Assembly (NCBI RefSeq): GCF_023715225.1 | Contig: NZ_JAMBNS010000001.1 | Span: forward strand, 62,001-126,000 | Direction of reading: 5' to 3' | DNA: 64,000 bases | Source: Robertmurraya korlensis | GTDB taxonomy: Bacteria; Bacillota; Bacilli; Bacillales; Cytobacillaceae | Shown: positions 7,961 through 17,279 of the stretch, one piece after another | Layout of the letters: every line of letters starts with the position of its first letter | Position numbering within the stretch: the first letter of the stretch is position 1 | Position numbers and translations under genes: made by a program | The notes under the pieces: generated by a model | What the model saw: the letters and a program-made list of their open reading frames with translations, nothing else | The model's database searches: none | Told to the model about the DNA's origin: nothing

Positions 7961-10095
7961 TTATTATTGAGAGACTTTTTTATGCCTATTTAGATGATGT
8001 GAACATAATTACAATCTTGTTACCAATGAGTTATCATAATGGCGAGTCAAGGGAATTTTCACTGAAAGCAGCTGATAAAACGGAGAAGTTAGCTATTATT
8101 GAGAAAATACGATTACATGATTCCGTTAAATATATTTGCACCACCGGCAAGGAGCCGGAAGTCGGATTGACTTATTGTGTGATGGATGAATATGGAGGGG
8201 AGACGGATCTCCAAATAGGAGCGGTTATCCGAACTCCTCAGTTTGATGAGAAATTTTATTATGACGGGCCATTGGGAATTCAATATTCACCAGAAAGGAC
8301 CATCTTTACACTTTGGGCGCCTACCGCAACCCAATGTCAGGTGAAACTTGCTCGTACAGCTGACGATCAAGCAAACCAATACGAAATGACTCGCATGGAA
8401 AAAGGGGTATGGGTCACGACGGTAGAAGGGGATCTGGAGGGATATCACTATACTTATCTTGTTTGTGTGAATCTTCAATGGAGAGAAGCGGTAGATCCTT
8501 ATGTTGTTGCTGTTACAGCGAATGGGGAAAAAGGGGTGATAATTGATCTAAATCGAACACCTGTGGTAAGTAAACCACTAACCGGATTTAATTCCCCTAC
8601 TGACGCTATTATTTATGAAGCACATATTAGAGACTTAACCGTCCATCCAAATAGTGGAGTTACAGATAAAGGTTTATATTTAGGTACGAGTGAACGAGAT
8701 ACGTTTACTAGCCACGGTCAACTTACGGGTCTTAGCTATATAAAGAATTTAGGAGTAACACATATCGAGCTACTACCGCTTCATGATTTTGCTGGTGTTG
8801 ATGAGTTAGGGGATAAGGAGGATTATAACTGGGGGTATAATCCGATACACTTTAATGCTCCTGAAGGAAGTTATTCATCTAATTGTCATGATCCATATGC
8901 GAGAATCAATGAATTAAAAAAGTTAATTGGCGCTGTTCATGATGAAGGCCTTCGAGTCATATTGGATGTAGTATACAACCATGTTTATATTAGAGAAGAA
9001 TCTTCTTTTGAAAAAATTGTACCAGGCTACTTTTTTCGTCATGATCAAAATGGAATGCCCTCTAATGGAACTGGAGTAGGAAATGACATTGCTTCTGAAC
9101 GAAAAATGGTAAGGAAATTTATCGTCGAATCGGTCCTCTTTTGGAAAAAAGAATACGGTATAGATGGCTTTCGCTTTGATTTGATGGGGATTTTAGATAT
9201 AGAAACCATGAATGAAATAAGAAAATCGCTTGATTTATTGGATCCTTCGACCATTATGATTGGGGAAGGGTGGGACTTAAATACTCCGATCGCCATTGAT
9301 ACAAAGGCGAGTATTCGTAATCAGAAGAAACTTTCAAGGGTTGGTCAATTCAATGACTTCTTTAGGGATACCGTAAAGGGCAATACATTCAATCTCCATG
9401 ATAAAGGCTACGCGTTAGGAAATGAAAGATACTATGAGGCTGCAAAGAAGATTTTAGCAGGTAGTGTAGGTTTAAAGGAAAAGGGATTATTTCAAGAGCC
9501 GATTCAATCGGTAAACTACATCGAATCTCATGACAACCACACCTTTTGGGATAAACTCCTTATATGTGAGAAAGAGGAGCCTGAAGAGATTAGAAAAAAG
9601 CAGCAGAGATTAGCAACCGCATTTGTTCTCCTGTCACAAGGAGTGCCTTTCTTACATTGTGGCCAAGAATTTTTTCGGACGAAAAAAGGAAATGGAAATA
9701 GTTATCGAGCCCCTAATGACATTAATCAAGTGGATTGGGACCGGGTCTATGAAAACAAAGAGCATGTAGACTATATCAAGGGATTAATCAAATTAAGAAA
9801 AACACATCAAGCCTTTCGTTTTCATACAACTGAACTGATTAATAAGCATATGTCTTTCTTACCATTGGAAAAGCCTGTTATTGGATATACCCTTCGTGAT
9901 GTTAGGAAATTTGGAACATGGAGTGAAATCATCGTTCTATTCAATCCTCTAAAAGTAGAACGTCATGTTTCGTTACCTACCGTTGATTGGCAGGTCATTG
10001 CGGACCAAAATATTGTAGAATTGAATGGGATTTATCAGATACATGAAAAAGAATTTAGTCTCCCTCCACTTAGTGTTTATGTACTAGTCAAGTAA
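7957..10095 (+). CDS. amyX: Type I pullulanase
   Basis: GH13 debranching enzyme that cleaves alpha-1,6 bonds in pullulan and glycogen-derived dextrins. YNWGYNP is the type I pullulanase signature. The catalytic triad is readable as the nucleophile Asp408 in GFRFD, the acid Glu437 in GEGWD and Asp526 in ESHDN. An N-terminal beta module (CBM48-like, roughly 90-200) precedes the barrel. No signal peptide is present, so the enzyme is intracellular, as for B. subtilis AmyX, and the 712-residue length agrees. It is coupled to ytlR by a 4-base overlap and ends at the 10148 terminator. Confidence 0.95.
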   Translation: MIIIERLFYAYLDDVNIITILLPMSYHNGESREFSLKAADKTEKLAIIEKIRLHDSVKYICTTGKEPEVGLTYCVMDEYGGETDLQIGAVIRTPQFDEKFYYDGPLGIQYSPERTIFTLWAPTATQCQVKLARTADDQANQYEMTRMEKGVWVTTVEGDLEGYHYTYLVCVNLQWREAVDPYVVAVTANGEKGVIIDLNRTPVVSKPLTGFNSPTDAIIYEAHIRDLTVHPNSGVTDKGLYLGTSERDTFTSHGQLTGLSYIKNLGVTHIELLPLHDFAGVDELGDKEDYNWGYNPIHFNAPEGSYSSNCHDPYARINELKKLIGAVHDEGLRVILDVVYNHVYIREESSFEKIVPGYFFRHDQNGMPSNGTGVGNDIASERKMVRKFIVESVLFWKKEYGIDGFRFDLMGILDIETMNEIRKSLDLLDPSTIMIGEGWDLNTPIAIDTKASIRNQKKLSRVGQFNDFFRDTVKGNTFNLHDKGYALGNERYYEAAKKILAGSVGLKEKGLFQEPIQSVNYIESHDNHTFWDKLLICEKEEPEEIRKKQQRLATAFVLLSQGVPFLHCGQEFFRTKKGNGNSYRAPNDINQVDWDRVYENKEHVDYIKGLIKLRKTHQAFRFHTTELINKHMSFLPLEKPVIGYTLRDVRKFGTWSEIIVLFNPLKVERHVSLPTVDWQVIADQNIVELNGIYQIHEKEFSLPPLSVYVLVK

Positions 10096-10147
10096 GAAAG
10101 TATGATGTCTCTACTTGACGAAGGAAACACTAGGAGATAAAATCTAT

Positions 10148-10193
10148 AAAGATGGCTATTGTCGATTTTTTTTACAATAGCCGTCTTTTTTAC
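10148..10193 (+). terminator. Terminator of the thpR-amyX cluster
   Basis: Long stem AAAGATGGCTATTGT/ACAATAGCCGTCTTT followed by T residues. Confidence 0.85.
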
Positions 10194-10290
10194 TTGTAAG
10201 AGACTTGTACCTTACCATGGTGAATACTTAATAAAGCAAAGCTACTTATTATAGAAACTAACGACGCAGTTAAAATGAAGGTGAACAATT

Positions 10291-11076
10291 TTGGAACACT
10301 TATTTGGACAAGAGTGGGAAATCGTTCCTGCAGGAGGAGCGACAGGAGAAGCGTTTATTGCACAGCATGAAGATCAGAGGCTCTTTCTTAAACGAAATTC
10401 CTCTCCATTCCTTGCCGTATTATCAGCAGAAGGTATTGTTCCAAAGCTAATTTGGACGAAAAGGCTTGAAAACGGGGATGTAATCACTGCTCAGCAATGG
10501 TTAGAGGGAAGAGAGCTAAAGCCGCAAGATATGAATACGAAGCGCGTGGCAAAGCTCTTAAAGAAAATTCACCAGTCGGAAGCCTTACTCGGCATGCTAA
10601 AAAGGATGGGGAAAACTCCATTAGAGCCTGTTCATCTTTTGTCCATTGTAGTGGAGGGGCTAGATGAGGATGTGAAATCTCAAGCGGCCATCCAAGAGGC
10701 TCTATTATTCTTGCATCAGGAGCTCGATCGTATACATTATGAGGAAAAAGTTGTTTGTCATTGCGATGTTAATCACAATAACTGGTTGCTCACAGAAAGC
10801 AACCAGTTGTACCTCATTGATTGGGATGGTGCGATGATTGCCGACCCTGCCATAGACCTAGGGATGATGCTGTATTGGTATCTCCCGCAAGACAAATGGA
10901 GCGATTGGTTGGACATGTATGAAATAGAGCTTACGGACGAACTGATGCTACGAATGAAATGGTATACGATTGCGCAGACCATTTCATCTATTCAATGGCA
11001 TAAAAATAAGGATAGATACGAAGAGATGAATTACTGGGTGAATTATTTGTCTACACTGGTTGGTCAAGAAAATTGA
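10291..11076 (+). CDS. ytmP: Aminoglycoside/choline kinase-like phosphotransferase YtmP
   Basis: Protein of the APH/ChoK kinase fold. The catalytic loop is HCDVNHNNW near residue 156, and the metal-binding loop is LIDWDGA near residue 175. Length 261. The natural substrate is unknown; the context next to trmB is conserved in Bacillus and does not suggest antibiotic resistance. The start is TTG 10291 after GAAGGTGA. Its 3' end overlaps the oppositely transcribed ytzH by 13 bases, so any transcript reads through ytzH in antisense. Confidence 0.85.
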   Translation: MEHLFGQEWEIVPAGGATGEAFIAQHEDQRLFLKRNSSPFLAVLSAEGIVPKLIWTKRLENGDVITAQQWLEGRELKPQDMNTKRVAKLLKKIHQSEALLGMLKRMGKTPLEPVHLLSIVVEGLDEDVKSQAAIQEALLFLHQELDRIHYEEKVVCHCDVNHNNWLLTESNQLYLIDWDGAMIADPAIDLGMMLYWYLPQDKWSDWLDMYEIELTDELMLRMKWYTIAQTISSIQWHKNKDRYEEMNYWVNYLSTLVGQEN

Positions 11077-11351
11077 TCGATTTCTGATACCCACTGTCCA
11101 AGTTGTTCTTGGTGGGACTCGATATGTTGATCAAGCTCATTTGTGTTTGCTCCGTGCTGAGAATAGCTATAAATTTGTTCTAGTACATGTTTTACATCTT
11201 GATCGAGTTCCGTGTTAACCATCAGTGATTTTACCAAACGTTCTAATTGTTCACATTCAGATACAGACCCGCAACAATCGGTACTGTGATTCGTTAATAT
11301 ATCTTTTAATAAATTCATTTGATCTTTTTGTTCTAAAGGCATTCGATACAC
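11064..11351 (-). CDS. ytzH: YtzH-like small protein
   Basis: A 95-residue acidic, helical protein starting MYRMPLEQKDQMNLLKDIL, with three Cys in NHSTDCCGSVSECEQ near residues 27-37. It matches B. subtilis YtzH in size and position (between ytmP and trmB). Function unknown. It overlaps the 3' end of ytmP tail to tail by 13 bases and is divergent from trmB. Confidence 0.8.
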   Translation of the reverse strand: MYRMPLEQKDQMNLLKDILTNHSTDCCGSVSECEQLERLVKSLMVNTELDQDVKHVLEQIYSYSQHGANTNELDQHIESHQEQLGQWVSEIDQFS

Positions 11352-11377
11352 CCTTTCAAGGTTGCTTGAAAATACGC

Positions 11378-11417
11378 AAAAAGGAACTTCACATTTATGT
11401 TGTGAATTCCTTTTTTT
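11378..11417 (+). terminator. Hairpin between ytzH and trmB
   Basis: AAAAAGGAA-C-TTCACA pairs with TGTGAATTCCTTTTT, followed by a T tract. It lies between divergent genes. The likeliest use is to stop ytmP transcripts after they cross ytzH in antisense, because no terminator follows ytmP itself. Confidence 0.65.
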
Positions 11418-11520
11418 ATTTATACGTAAATTAATAATATGGGCGAAGTATTAGTTTTGGTTGCATCAAAATTGCTCACATGATATGGTTTGAACGATAG
11501 ATTATTTTAGGGGTGTCAAC

Positions 11521-12165
11521 ATGCGTTTAAGAAATAAGCCTTGGGCAAAGGATAGGCTCGAATCCTATCCGCAATATGTTGTAGCAAATCCAGAAAGCTA
11601 CAAAGGAAATTGGAACGAAGTATTCGGGAATGACCAGCCTATTCATATCGAAATTGGAACGGGGAAAGGTCGTTTCATTACTGAAATGGCTAAAGCAAAT
11701 CCACATATTAATTATATTGGGATTGAGGTATATAAAAGTGTAATTGTTATTGCTCTCGACCGCCTAATTGAGGAAGACCTTCCTAATTTGCGTCTAATGA
11801 ACGTAAACGCTGTCGAACTTCAGAACTATTTTGCTAAGGGTGATGTTGATCAAGTTTATCTAAATTTCTCAGATCCTTGGCCAAAAACACGCCATGAAAA
11901 GAGACGGTTAACATACAAAACCTTCCTTTCCATTTATGAAAATATTCTGGTAGATAATGGAGAAATTCACTTTAAAACAGATAATCAAGGCTTATTTGAA
12001 TTCTCTCTTAGAAGCTTTTCAGAGTACGGAATGCTTTTAAAGTATGTAAGCTTAGACCTTCATAATAGTTCTTACGAAGGAAATATTATGACAGAATACG
12101 AAGAGAAGTTCTCGTCTAAAGGCTTCCGTATCTATCGTTCTGAAGTTCAATTTCAGAAAAAATAA
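11521..12165 (+). CDS. trmB: tRNA (guanine-N7-)-methyltransferase
   Basis: SAM-dependent enzyme that makes m7G46 in the tRNA variable loop. Family motifs: [15 protein letters not shown] (SAM binding, near residue 42), GIEVYKSV, and the highly conserved [16 protein letters not shown] near residue 117, which holds the catalytic Asp. Length 214 equals B. subtilis TrmB (YtmQ). ATG 11521 follows GGGGTGTCAAC. A single gene closed by a perfect terminator. Confidence 0.96.
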   Translation: MRLRNKPWAKDRLESYPQYVVANPESYKGNWNEVFGNDQPIHIEIGTGKGRFITEMAKANPHINYIGIEVYKSVIVIALDRLIEEDLPNLRLMNVNAVELQNYFAKGDVDQVYLNFSDPWPKTRHEKRRLTYKTFLSIYENILVDNGEIHFKTDNQGLFEFSLRSFSEYGMLLKYVSLDLHNSSYEGNIMTEYEEKFSSKGFRIYRSEVQFQKK

Positions 12166-12166
12166 G

Positions 12167-12195
12167 CAGTCCTACAATTGTAGGACTGTTTTTTT
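12167..12195 (+). terminator. Terminator of trmB
   Basis: Perfect inverted repeat CAGTCCTACAA/TTGTAGGACTG followed by seven T. Confidence 0.93.
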
Positions 12196-12254
12196 CGTAA
12201 GGAGTTGGGTAAGTTAATAATATTTACGGAGATTATGTGAAGGGGGAAGAATGA

Positions 12255-13064
12255 ATGCTCACTCCAGAACAGCGAATTGAGTTGCATGGATTTAATAACT
12301 TAACTAAATCACTTAGCTTTAATATGTATGATATTTGTTACACAAAAACCAGACAAGAGCGAGAAGCTTACTTAGAATATATTGATGAACAATATAATGC
12401 AGACCGGTTAACCAAAATTTTAAAAAATGTATCCGATATTATTGGTGCACATGTTTTAAATATTGCTCAGCAGGATTATGTACCGCAGGGAGCAAGTGTG
12501 ACCATCCTCGTTTCTGAAGGACCTGTTGTTGAGGTACCGACTGAGTCTACATATGACGAATCACCAGGTCCACTACCTGATTCAGTGGTGATGCAATTGG
12601 ATAAAAGTCATATTACGGTTCATACGTACCCAGAGTTTCATCCATATGAAGGAATTAGTACTTTCCGTGCGGACATTGATGTCTCTACTTGTGGGGAAAT
12701 CTCTCCTTTAAAAGCGTTAAATTACTTAATCCATTCGTTTGATACAGATATTATGACGATTGATTATCGGGTACGCGGGTTTACGAGGGATAAACACGGT
12801 CACAAATTGTTTATTGATCATGATATCACATCGATACAAAACTTTATTCCGGACGAGATCAAGAATCAATATGATATGATTGATGTAAACGTGTATCAAG
12901 AGAATATTTTTCATACAAAGTGCAAACTGAAAAATTTTGATTTAAATAATTATTTATTTGGATACACAAAGAATTCGTTAAGCCCATATGAGCAGGAAGA
13001 AATTACAGAAAGCTTAACAACCGAAATGGATGAAATTTTTTATGGAAAAAATTTTATACAGTAA
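12255..13064 (+). CDS. speD: S-adenosylmethionine decarboxylase, Escherichia type
   Basis: Pyruvoyl enzyme that decarboxylates SAM to the aminopropyl donor for spermidine. It is the long class found in E. coli (264 residues there, 269 here), not the 120-odd-residue SpeD of B. subtilis. Recognisable blocks include [49 protein letters not shown] and [10 protein letters not shown]. Self-cleavage is expected between Lys117 and Ser118 in LDKSHITVH, and Cys146 is the proton-donor cysteine. ATG 12255 follows AAGGGGGAAG; the ATG four bases earlier is out of frame. No speE is nearby, and the gene stands alone between trmB and ytnP. Confidence 0.95.
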   Translation: MLTPEQRIELHGFNNLTKSLSFNMYDICYTKTRQEREAYLEYIDEQYNADRLTKILKNVSDIIGAHVLNIAQQDYVPQGASVTILVSEGPVVEVPTESTYDESPGPLPDSVVMQLDKSHITVHTYPEFHPYEGISTFRADIDVSTCGEISPLKALNYLIHSFDTDIMTIDYRVRGFTRDKHGHKLFIDHDITSIQNFIPDEIKNQYDMIDVNVYQENIFHTKCKLKNFDLNNYLFGYTKNSLSPYEQEEITESLTTEMDEIFYGKNFIQ

Positions 13065-13071
13065 ATCGAGT

Positions 13072-13100
13072 GAGTCTATTGTCGTGATAGACTCTTTTTT
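13072..13100 (+). terminator. Terminator of speD
   Basis: GAGTCTAT/ATAGACTC stem with a 7-base loop and T tail. Confidence 0.88.
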
Positions 13101-13158
13101 ATATTCCTAAAAAAGGAAGGAATGGTACAATACAGGTATAAGACCTAGGGGGGATGAA

Positions 13159-13998
13159 ATGGAAACGTTACAGTTAAACCATGTAAAGCTTACTTGGTTA
13201 AATGGTGGAGTTACACATTTAGATGGTGGTGCCATGTTTGGTGTCGTACCGAAAGCGCTTTGGTCAAAGAAATACCCTCATAACGACAAAAATCAAATTG
13301 AGCTTCGGACGGACCCAATTTTAATTCAGCAGGATGGGAAAAACTTTTTGGTTGAGACTGGAATTGGGAAAGGAAAGCTATCTGACAAACAAAAAAAGAA
13401 TTTCGGTGTCACAGAGGAATCAGAACTACTACATTCCTTAGAGAAATTAGGGTTAACAAAAGAAAATATTGATTATGTTTTAATGACACATTTGCACTTT
13501 GATCATGCTTGTGGGCTAACAGAAAAAGTGAACAACGAGTATGTTTCTGTATTTCCTAACGCAGAAATTATCGTTTCCACAGTAGAGTGGAATGAAATGA
13601 GAAAACCAAATATTCGGTCTCAAAATACATACTGGAAAGAAAATTGGCAAAGCATAGAATCACAGGTGGTTCCTTTTGAGAAAGAGTGGGTCAAAGGGAA
13701 AATAAAAATGGTGCATACAGGCGGACATAGTGATGGACATTCCATTCTTATCATTGAGGATGACCATGAAATGATTATTCATATGGCAGATATCATGCCT
13801 ACACATGCCCATCAAAATCCACTTTGGGTTATGGCATACGATGATTACCCAATGAATTCAATAGATGCAAAGCAAAAGTGGCTTCAATTTGGGATAGAGA
13901 ATCAGGCTTGGTTTACCTTTTATCATGATGCTTTCTATCGCGCACTAAAGTGGAATGAGCATTATGAAATTGTTGAGTCAGTGAAGAGAGAGAGATAA
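13159..13998 (+). CDS. ytnP: Metallo-beta-lactamase-fold lactonase YtnP
   Basis: MBL-fold hydrolase with the zinc motif [10 protein letters not shown] (HxHxDH) near residue 111 and downstream metal ligands in HTGGHSDGH and [11 protein letters not shown]. subtilis YtnP, of near-identical length, hydrolyses N-acyl-homoserine lactones and affects Streptomyces signalling, so quorum quenching is the best current guess. No signal peptide. The start ATG 13159 lies five bases after AGGGGGG; the nearer ATG at 13154 is out of frame. Ends convergent with ytzB at a shared terminator. Confidence 0.9.
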   Translation: METLQLNHVKLTWLNGGVTHLDGGAMFGVVPKALWSKKYPHNDKNQIELRTDPILIQQDGKNFLVETGIGKGKLSDKQKKNFGVTEESELLHSLEKLGLTKENIDYVLMTHLHFDHACGLTEKVNNEYVSVFPNAEIIVSTVEWNEMRKPNIRSQNTYWKENWQSIESQVVPFEKEWVKGKIKMVHTGGHSDGHSILIIEDDHEMIIHMADIMPTHAHQNPLWVMAYDDYPMNSIDAKQKWLQFGIENQAWFTFYHDAFYRALKWNEHYEIVESVKRER

Positions 13999-13999
13999 G

Positions 14000-14026
14000 A
14001 AAAGCTGCCCTATTGGCAGCTTTTCT
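14000..14026. terminator. Bidirectional terminator ytnP/ytzB
   Basis: AAAAGCTGCC/GGCAGCTTTT stem with a CTATT loop between convergent genes; T tracts on both strands. Confidence 0.9.
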
Positions 14027-14337
14027 TATAGTGAATATACTTCTAGAATGGTTCCAGTTTTTGCATCTGATACAAATTCGTATTGTTCTAAAGTGTCATC
14101 TACTGTTCGTGATACTCCACCTTTATACACATCATAGGTTATGTTGTTTTTTTCAAACGGCTCGGTTGTCATTTGGATCCAAGAGCCACTAATTGGACCT
14201 CTTTCTTTAAATTTTGCCTTTGCGTGTGTAAGGGCTTTTTCTGGGGACACTTTGCCCTTTTGGGAGACCCATTCGCTAGCCAGAAAGCCTGAAATGATTC
14301 CAACAGAAACACCAGTAAAAAATGATTTCCAGTTCAT
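14026..14337 (-). CDS. ytzB: PepSY-domain membrane-anchored protein YtzB
   Basis: A 103-residue protein with an N-terminal hydrophobic segment (about 4-22, SFFTGVSVGIISGFLA) and a C-terminal PepSY-like module containing SPEKALTHAKAKFKERG and ISGSWIQM. It is probably anchored with the domain outside. PepSY domains often inhibit or chaperone secreted proteases; the partner is unknown. ATG 14337 (minus) follows AAAGGAGGGG. B. subtilis has ytzB at the same place between ytnP and ytoP. Confidence 0.85.
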   Translation of the reverse strand: MNWKSFFTGVSVGIISGFLASEWVSQKGKVSPEKALTHAKAKFKERGPISGSWIQMTTEPFEKNNITYDVYKGGVSRTVDDTLEQYEFVSDAKTGTILEVYSL

Positions 14338-14497
14338 AAAGCCCCTCCTTTTTCATACCAATAAATCCTTCTTCCATCATATCAAATTTTGCGCACATAA
14401 TTAAGCGTAGCAGCCAATAAAGTGGTAACACGTAGGAAAGTTAAGTAAAATAAGAATGTACATAAAGAGTCATGTGAATATTAGGAGGCCATAATAC

Positions 14498-15571
14498 ATG
14501 AATTCGAAGACATTACAGCTTTTCAAAACGCTAACGGAACTTCAGGGTGCATCAGGAAATGAGCATTTGGTTAGAAAGTTTATGCGTGAACAATTAACTC
14601 AGTATTCTGATGAAATCATTCAAGATAATTTAGGAAGTATTTTTGGAGTGAAGCACGGAAATTCCAAGGGTCCTCGTGTGATGGTTGCGGGACATATGGA
14701 CGAGGTTGGATTTATGGTTACTGCGATTACAGATAATGGGATGATTCGTTTTCAGCCATTAGGCGGTTGGTGGAGCCAAGTTTTACTAGCACAGCGTGTA
14801 CAGGTCATGACAAATGACGGACCTGTTACTGGGGTGATTGCTTCCATTCCTCCTCATCTTTTGGACGAAAGTAAGAGAAGTAAGCCGATGGAAATTAGCA
14901 ATATGTTGATTGATATTGGGGCAGATAGCAGGGATCACGCAAAGGAACTAGGCATTAAGCCAGGACAGCAAATTGTACCAATCTGTCCGTTTACCCCAAT
15001 GGCAAATGAAAAGAAAATAATGGCTAAGGCTTGGGATAATCGGTATGGTTGTGGTCTAGCTATTGAATTATTAGAAGAAGTTCAAGGAGAGAGCTTGCCA
15101 AATATTTTATATTCTGGCGCAACAGTTCAAGAAGAAGTTGGATTGAGAGGGGCACAAACAGCAGCCGCTTTAATTAAGCCAGATATCTTCTTTGCCCTTG
15201 ATGCAAGTCCTGCAAATGATGCTGCGGGTGATAAAAATGAGTTTGGTCAACTAGGAAAAGGAGCACTGCTAAGAATTCTAGATCGATCAATGGTGACCCA
15301 TCGTGGGATGAGGGAGTTTGTTCTAGATACAGCAGAGACGCATAATATATCATATCAATACTTTGTCTCCCCTGGTGGTACTGATGCTGGACGAGTGCAT
15401 ATCTCAAATGAAGGCGTTCCAAGTGCTGTTGTTGGTATTTGCTCTCGATACATCCATACTGCCGCTTCAATTGTTCATGTTGATGATTATGCTGCTGCAA
15501 AAGAGCTTTTAATAAAACTTGTAAAAGCTTGTGACCAGACTACAGTAGATACGATTAGACAAAATAGTTAA
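14498..15571 (+). CDS. ytoP: M42 family metallo-aminopeptidase YtoP
   Basis: Di-metal aminopeptidase of the M42 (glutamyl aminopeptidase, TET-like) family. Metal ligands sit in [10 protein letters not shown] near residue 66, AWDNRYGCG near residue 181 and VQEEVGLRG (general base Glu) near residue 212; a late GTDAGRVH completes the site. The 357-residue length is normal. Probably a cytoplasmic, self-compartmentalising peptidase. ATG 14498 follows TTAGGAGGCC. Confidence 0.93.
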   Translation: MNSKTLQLFKTLTELQGASGNEHLVRKFMREQLTQYSDEIIQDNLGSIFGVKHGNSKGPRVMVAGHMDEVGFMVTAITDNGMIRFQPLGGWWSQVLLAQRVQVMTNDGPVTGVIASIPPHLLDESKRSKPMEISNMLIDIGADSRDHAKELGIKPGQQIVPICPFTPMANEKKIMAKAWDNRYGCGLAIELLEEVQGESLPNILYSGATVQEEVGLRGAQTAAALIKPDIFFALDASPANDAAGDKNEFGQLGKGALLRILDRSMVTHRGMREFVLDTAETHNISYQYFVSPGGTDAGRVHISNEGVPSAVVGICSRYIHTAASIVHVDDYAAAKELLIKLVKACDQTTVDTIRQNS

Positions 15572-15578
15572 AAACGAT

Positions 15579-15610
15579 AGGGAGGTACCATTGGTAACCT
15601 CTCCTTTTAT
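15579..15610 (+). terminator. Weak hairpin after ytoP
   Basis: GGGAGGTACC and GGTAACCTCTCC pair with one bulge, followed by TTTT. The loop region lies just upstream of the next gene, so read-through is plausible. Confidence 0.5.
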
Positions 15611-15632
15611 ATTGAAGCTGAGGTGTAGTTAT

Positions 15633-16163
15633 ATGCATGTGGCAGTAGGATCAAAAAACCAAACGAAAGTAAAAGCTGTTGAAGAGGCCTTTAAGAGATA
15701 TCGTGCAACAGTCATGGGAATGGATGTCCCATCTGGAGTAAGTGAACAACCCTTTTCAGATGAAGAGACGATTCAAGGAGCCATCAATCGAGCACAAGCA
15801 GCTCTTGAAAATAGTGATGCAGAAATAGGGATAGGTCTTGAAGGTGGAGTGCAGCAAACGAAATTTGGAATGATGTTATGTAATTGGGGGGCATTAGTTC
15901 AACATGGAAAATCCCCCATTAGCAGCGGTGGAGCTAGGATCTTATTACCAAAAGAAATTGAGCATAGGCTTTTAGTAGGAGAAGAATTAGGTCCGATTAT
16001 GGATGAATTCATGAAAAAAACCAATATTCGAAGCAAAGAAGGAGCCATTGGAATCTTTACAAATGGACTCATCCCGAGGCAGGGAATGTTTCTTCACGTC
16101 AGCACTTTACTTGTCGGTCAGTATGAATACAGGCACATAAACGGTTTAGAAACACAATTGTAA
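15633..16163 (+). CDS. DUF84 family inosine/xanthosine triphosphatase-like protein
   Basis: A 176-residue protein of the YjjX/DUF84 NTPase family, which hydrolyses non-canonical ITP and XTP to keep them out of nucleic acids. VAVGSKNQTKVKAVEEAF at the N-terminus and the EIGIGLEGGVQ segment are the family signatures. The reading frame extends 14 codons upstream to a TTG, but GAGGTG at 15620 sits seven bases before ATG 15633, which is therefore the start. House-cleaning activity is known for E. coli YjjX and inferred here. Confidence 0.85.
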   Translation: MHVAVGSKNQTKVKAVEEAFKRYRATVMGMDVPSGVSEQPFSDEETIQGAINRAQAALENSDAEIGIGLEGGVQQTKFGMMLCNWGALVQHGKSPISSGGARILLPKEIEHRLLVGEELGPIMDEFMKKTNIRSKEGAIGIFTNGLIPRQGMFLHVSTLLVGQYEYRHINGLETQL

Positions 16164-16245
16164 CAATTGGAAGGCTTGTCATTGGATAGGGAGACGGGTA
16201 TGATAGACATGAAGACAATAGTTCCTATGTAGGGAGGAAGAAAGT

Positions 16246-16764
16246 ATGAGAAAGTATATACAGGCATCTCTCCTCTGTATAGCTGCTCTATTTTACCTTA
16301 GCGGATGTTCTGCATCCTTTGACGAAGAGGAAACAGAAACAGTTAATGCTGTGGAGAACGCATTTAAGGAAGAGGCTAAAAAACCAAATAATAAAACTGA
16401 GGAAATTGAATATTATTTACCTTTTGGTTTTGAAGTGGAAGAAGAATCTCCCAATAATATTATTTTAAAGAATGGTTCAAAAACATATATATTGTTTTAC
16501 AATCCTATAGAAGGTCAAGATAGCGAAGTCGTTTACCAATCAACAGTCGATCAAGACAAATACGATACCGATAAAGTAATCAAAACGGATGGGAAATATG
16601 GTTATCTATTAGTAAAAAAGCTAGAGAATAACCTGAACGAGCTTACTATAGGGGTTGGTGGTATGAAGATTACCACAGAAACAAAAACAAGGTCTCTAAG
16701 CAGCGAAGCAGATATGATGATTGACATCGTTAACTCCATAAAGTTAAAAGGAAGCGAAGGATGA
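16246..16764 (+). CDS. Lipoprotein of unknown function
   Basis: Signal peptide of lipoprotein type with lipobox LSGC, so Cys21 is lipidated and the mature protein faces the cell exterior. The mature part is acidic at first (DEEETETVNAVENAFKEE), then a small domain with EIEYYLPFGFEVEEE and NGSKTYILFYN strands. I recognise no characterised family, although the size and layout are common for short Bacillus lipoproteins. ATG 16246 follows AGGGAGGAAG. The terminator stem begins in the last codons. Confidence 0.8.
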   Translation: MRKYIQASLLCIAALFYLSGCSASFDEEETETVNAVENAFKEEAKKPNNKTEEIEYYLPFGFEVEEESPNNIILKNGSKTYILFYNPIEGQDSEVVYQSTVDQDKYDTDKVIKTDGKYGYLLVKKLENNLNELTIGVGGMKITTETKTRSLSSEADMMIDIVNSIKLKGSEG

Positions 16765-16779
16765 AGTCCTTCGTTTTTT
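16755..16779 (+). terminator. Terminator overlapping the lipoprotein stop codon
   Basis: CGAAGGA/TCCTTCG stem followed by six T. The stop codon lies in the loop. Confidence 0.88.
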
Positions 16780-16883
16780 GTTGGAAGCTAATTTCTTTTC
16801 AAAATAAGCTACAATGATTTAGAATATGGGGTAGTCTGAATAACAATTTACTTACTGTATAAACTGTAATGGGAGGTAATCAT

Positions 16884-17195
16884 ATGAAAATGCTTGAGAG
16901 TGTAGAACAGTTTGAAACGATGAAAAATAACGGGAAACATATTTTTATGTTTTCGGCAAATTGGTGTCCAGACTGCCGAGTCATTGAGCCGGTCTTGCCA
17001 GAAATAGAAGAGAAATATAGTGAATACCAATTTGTACATGTAGATCGTGATCAGTTTATTGACCTGTGTATTAGCTTAGATGTGTTCGGAATCCCAAGTT
17101 TTATCGCGTTTGCAGATGGAAACGAGCTAGGTCGTTTTGTCAGCAAAGACCGGAAAACCCAAGAGGAAATTGAGCAATTTATCGAAGGTCTATAA
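16884..17195 (+). CDS. ytpP: Thioredoxin-like protein YtpP
   Basis: A 103-residue thioredoxin fold with active site ANWCPDC (Cys28, Cys31) and the cis-proline IPSF near residue 72. The CPDC motif differs from the CGPC of housekeeping TrxA. GGGAGG at 16871 lies before ATG 16884 but would be inside the frame if ATG 16869 were used, so 16884 is the start. Its redox partner is unknown. It precedes ytpQ as in B. subtilis. Confidence 0.9.
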   Translation: MKMLESVEQFETMKNNGKHIFMFSANWCPDCRVIEPVLPEIEEKYSEYQFVHVDRDQFIDLCISLDVFGIPSFIAFADGNELGRFVSKDRKTQEEIEQFIEGL

Positions 17196-17199
17196 TAAT

Positions 17200-17237
17200 G
17201 AAATAGCTCCCAATCCTCCCAAGATTGGGGCTATTTC
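17200..17237 (+). terminator. Strong hairpin between ytpP and ytpQ
   Basis: GAAATAGCTCCCAATC pairs with AGATTGGGGCTATTTC (one bulge). No T tract follows, so it may be a processing or stability element rather than a terminator. Confidence 0.5.
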
Positions 17238-17279
17238 ATGTAGAAAAAAGCGTATTCTCCAAAAAGGAGGGAAGTATTT

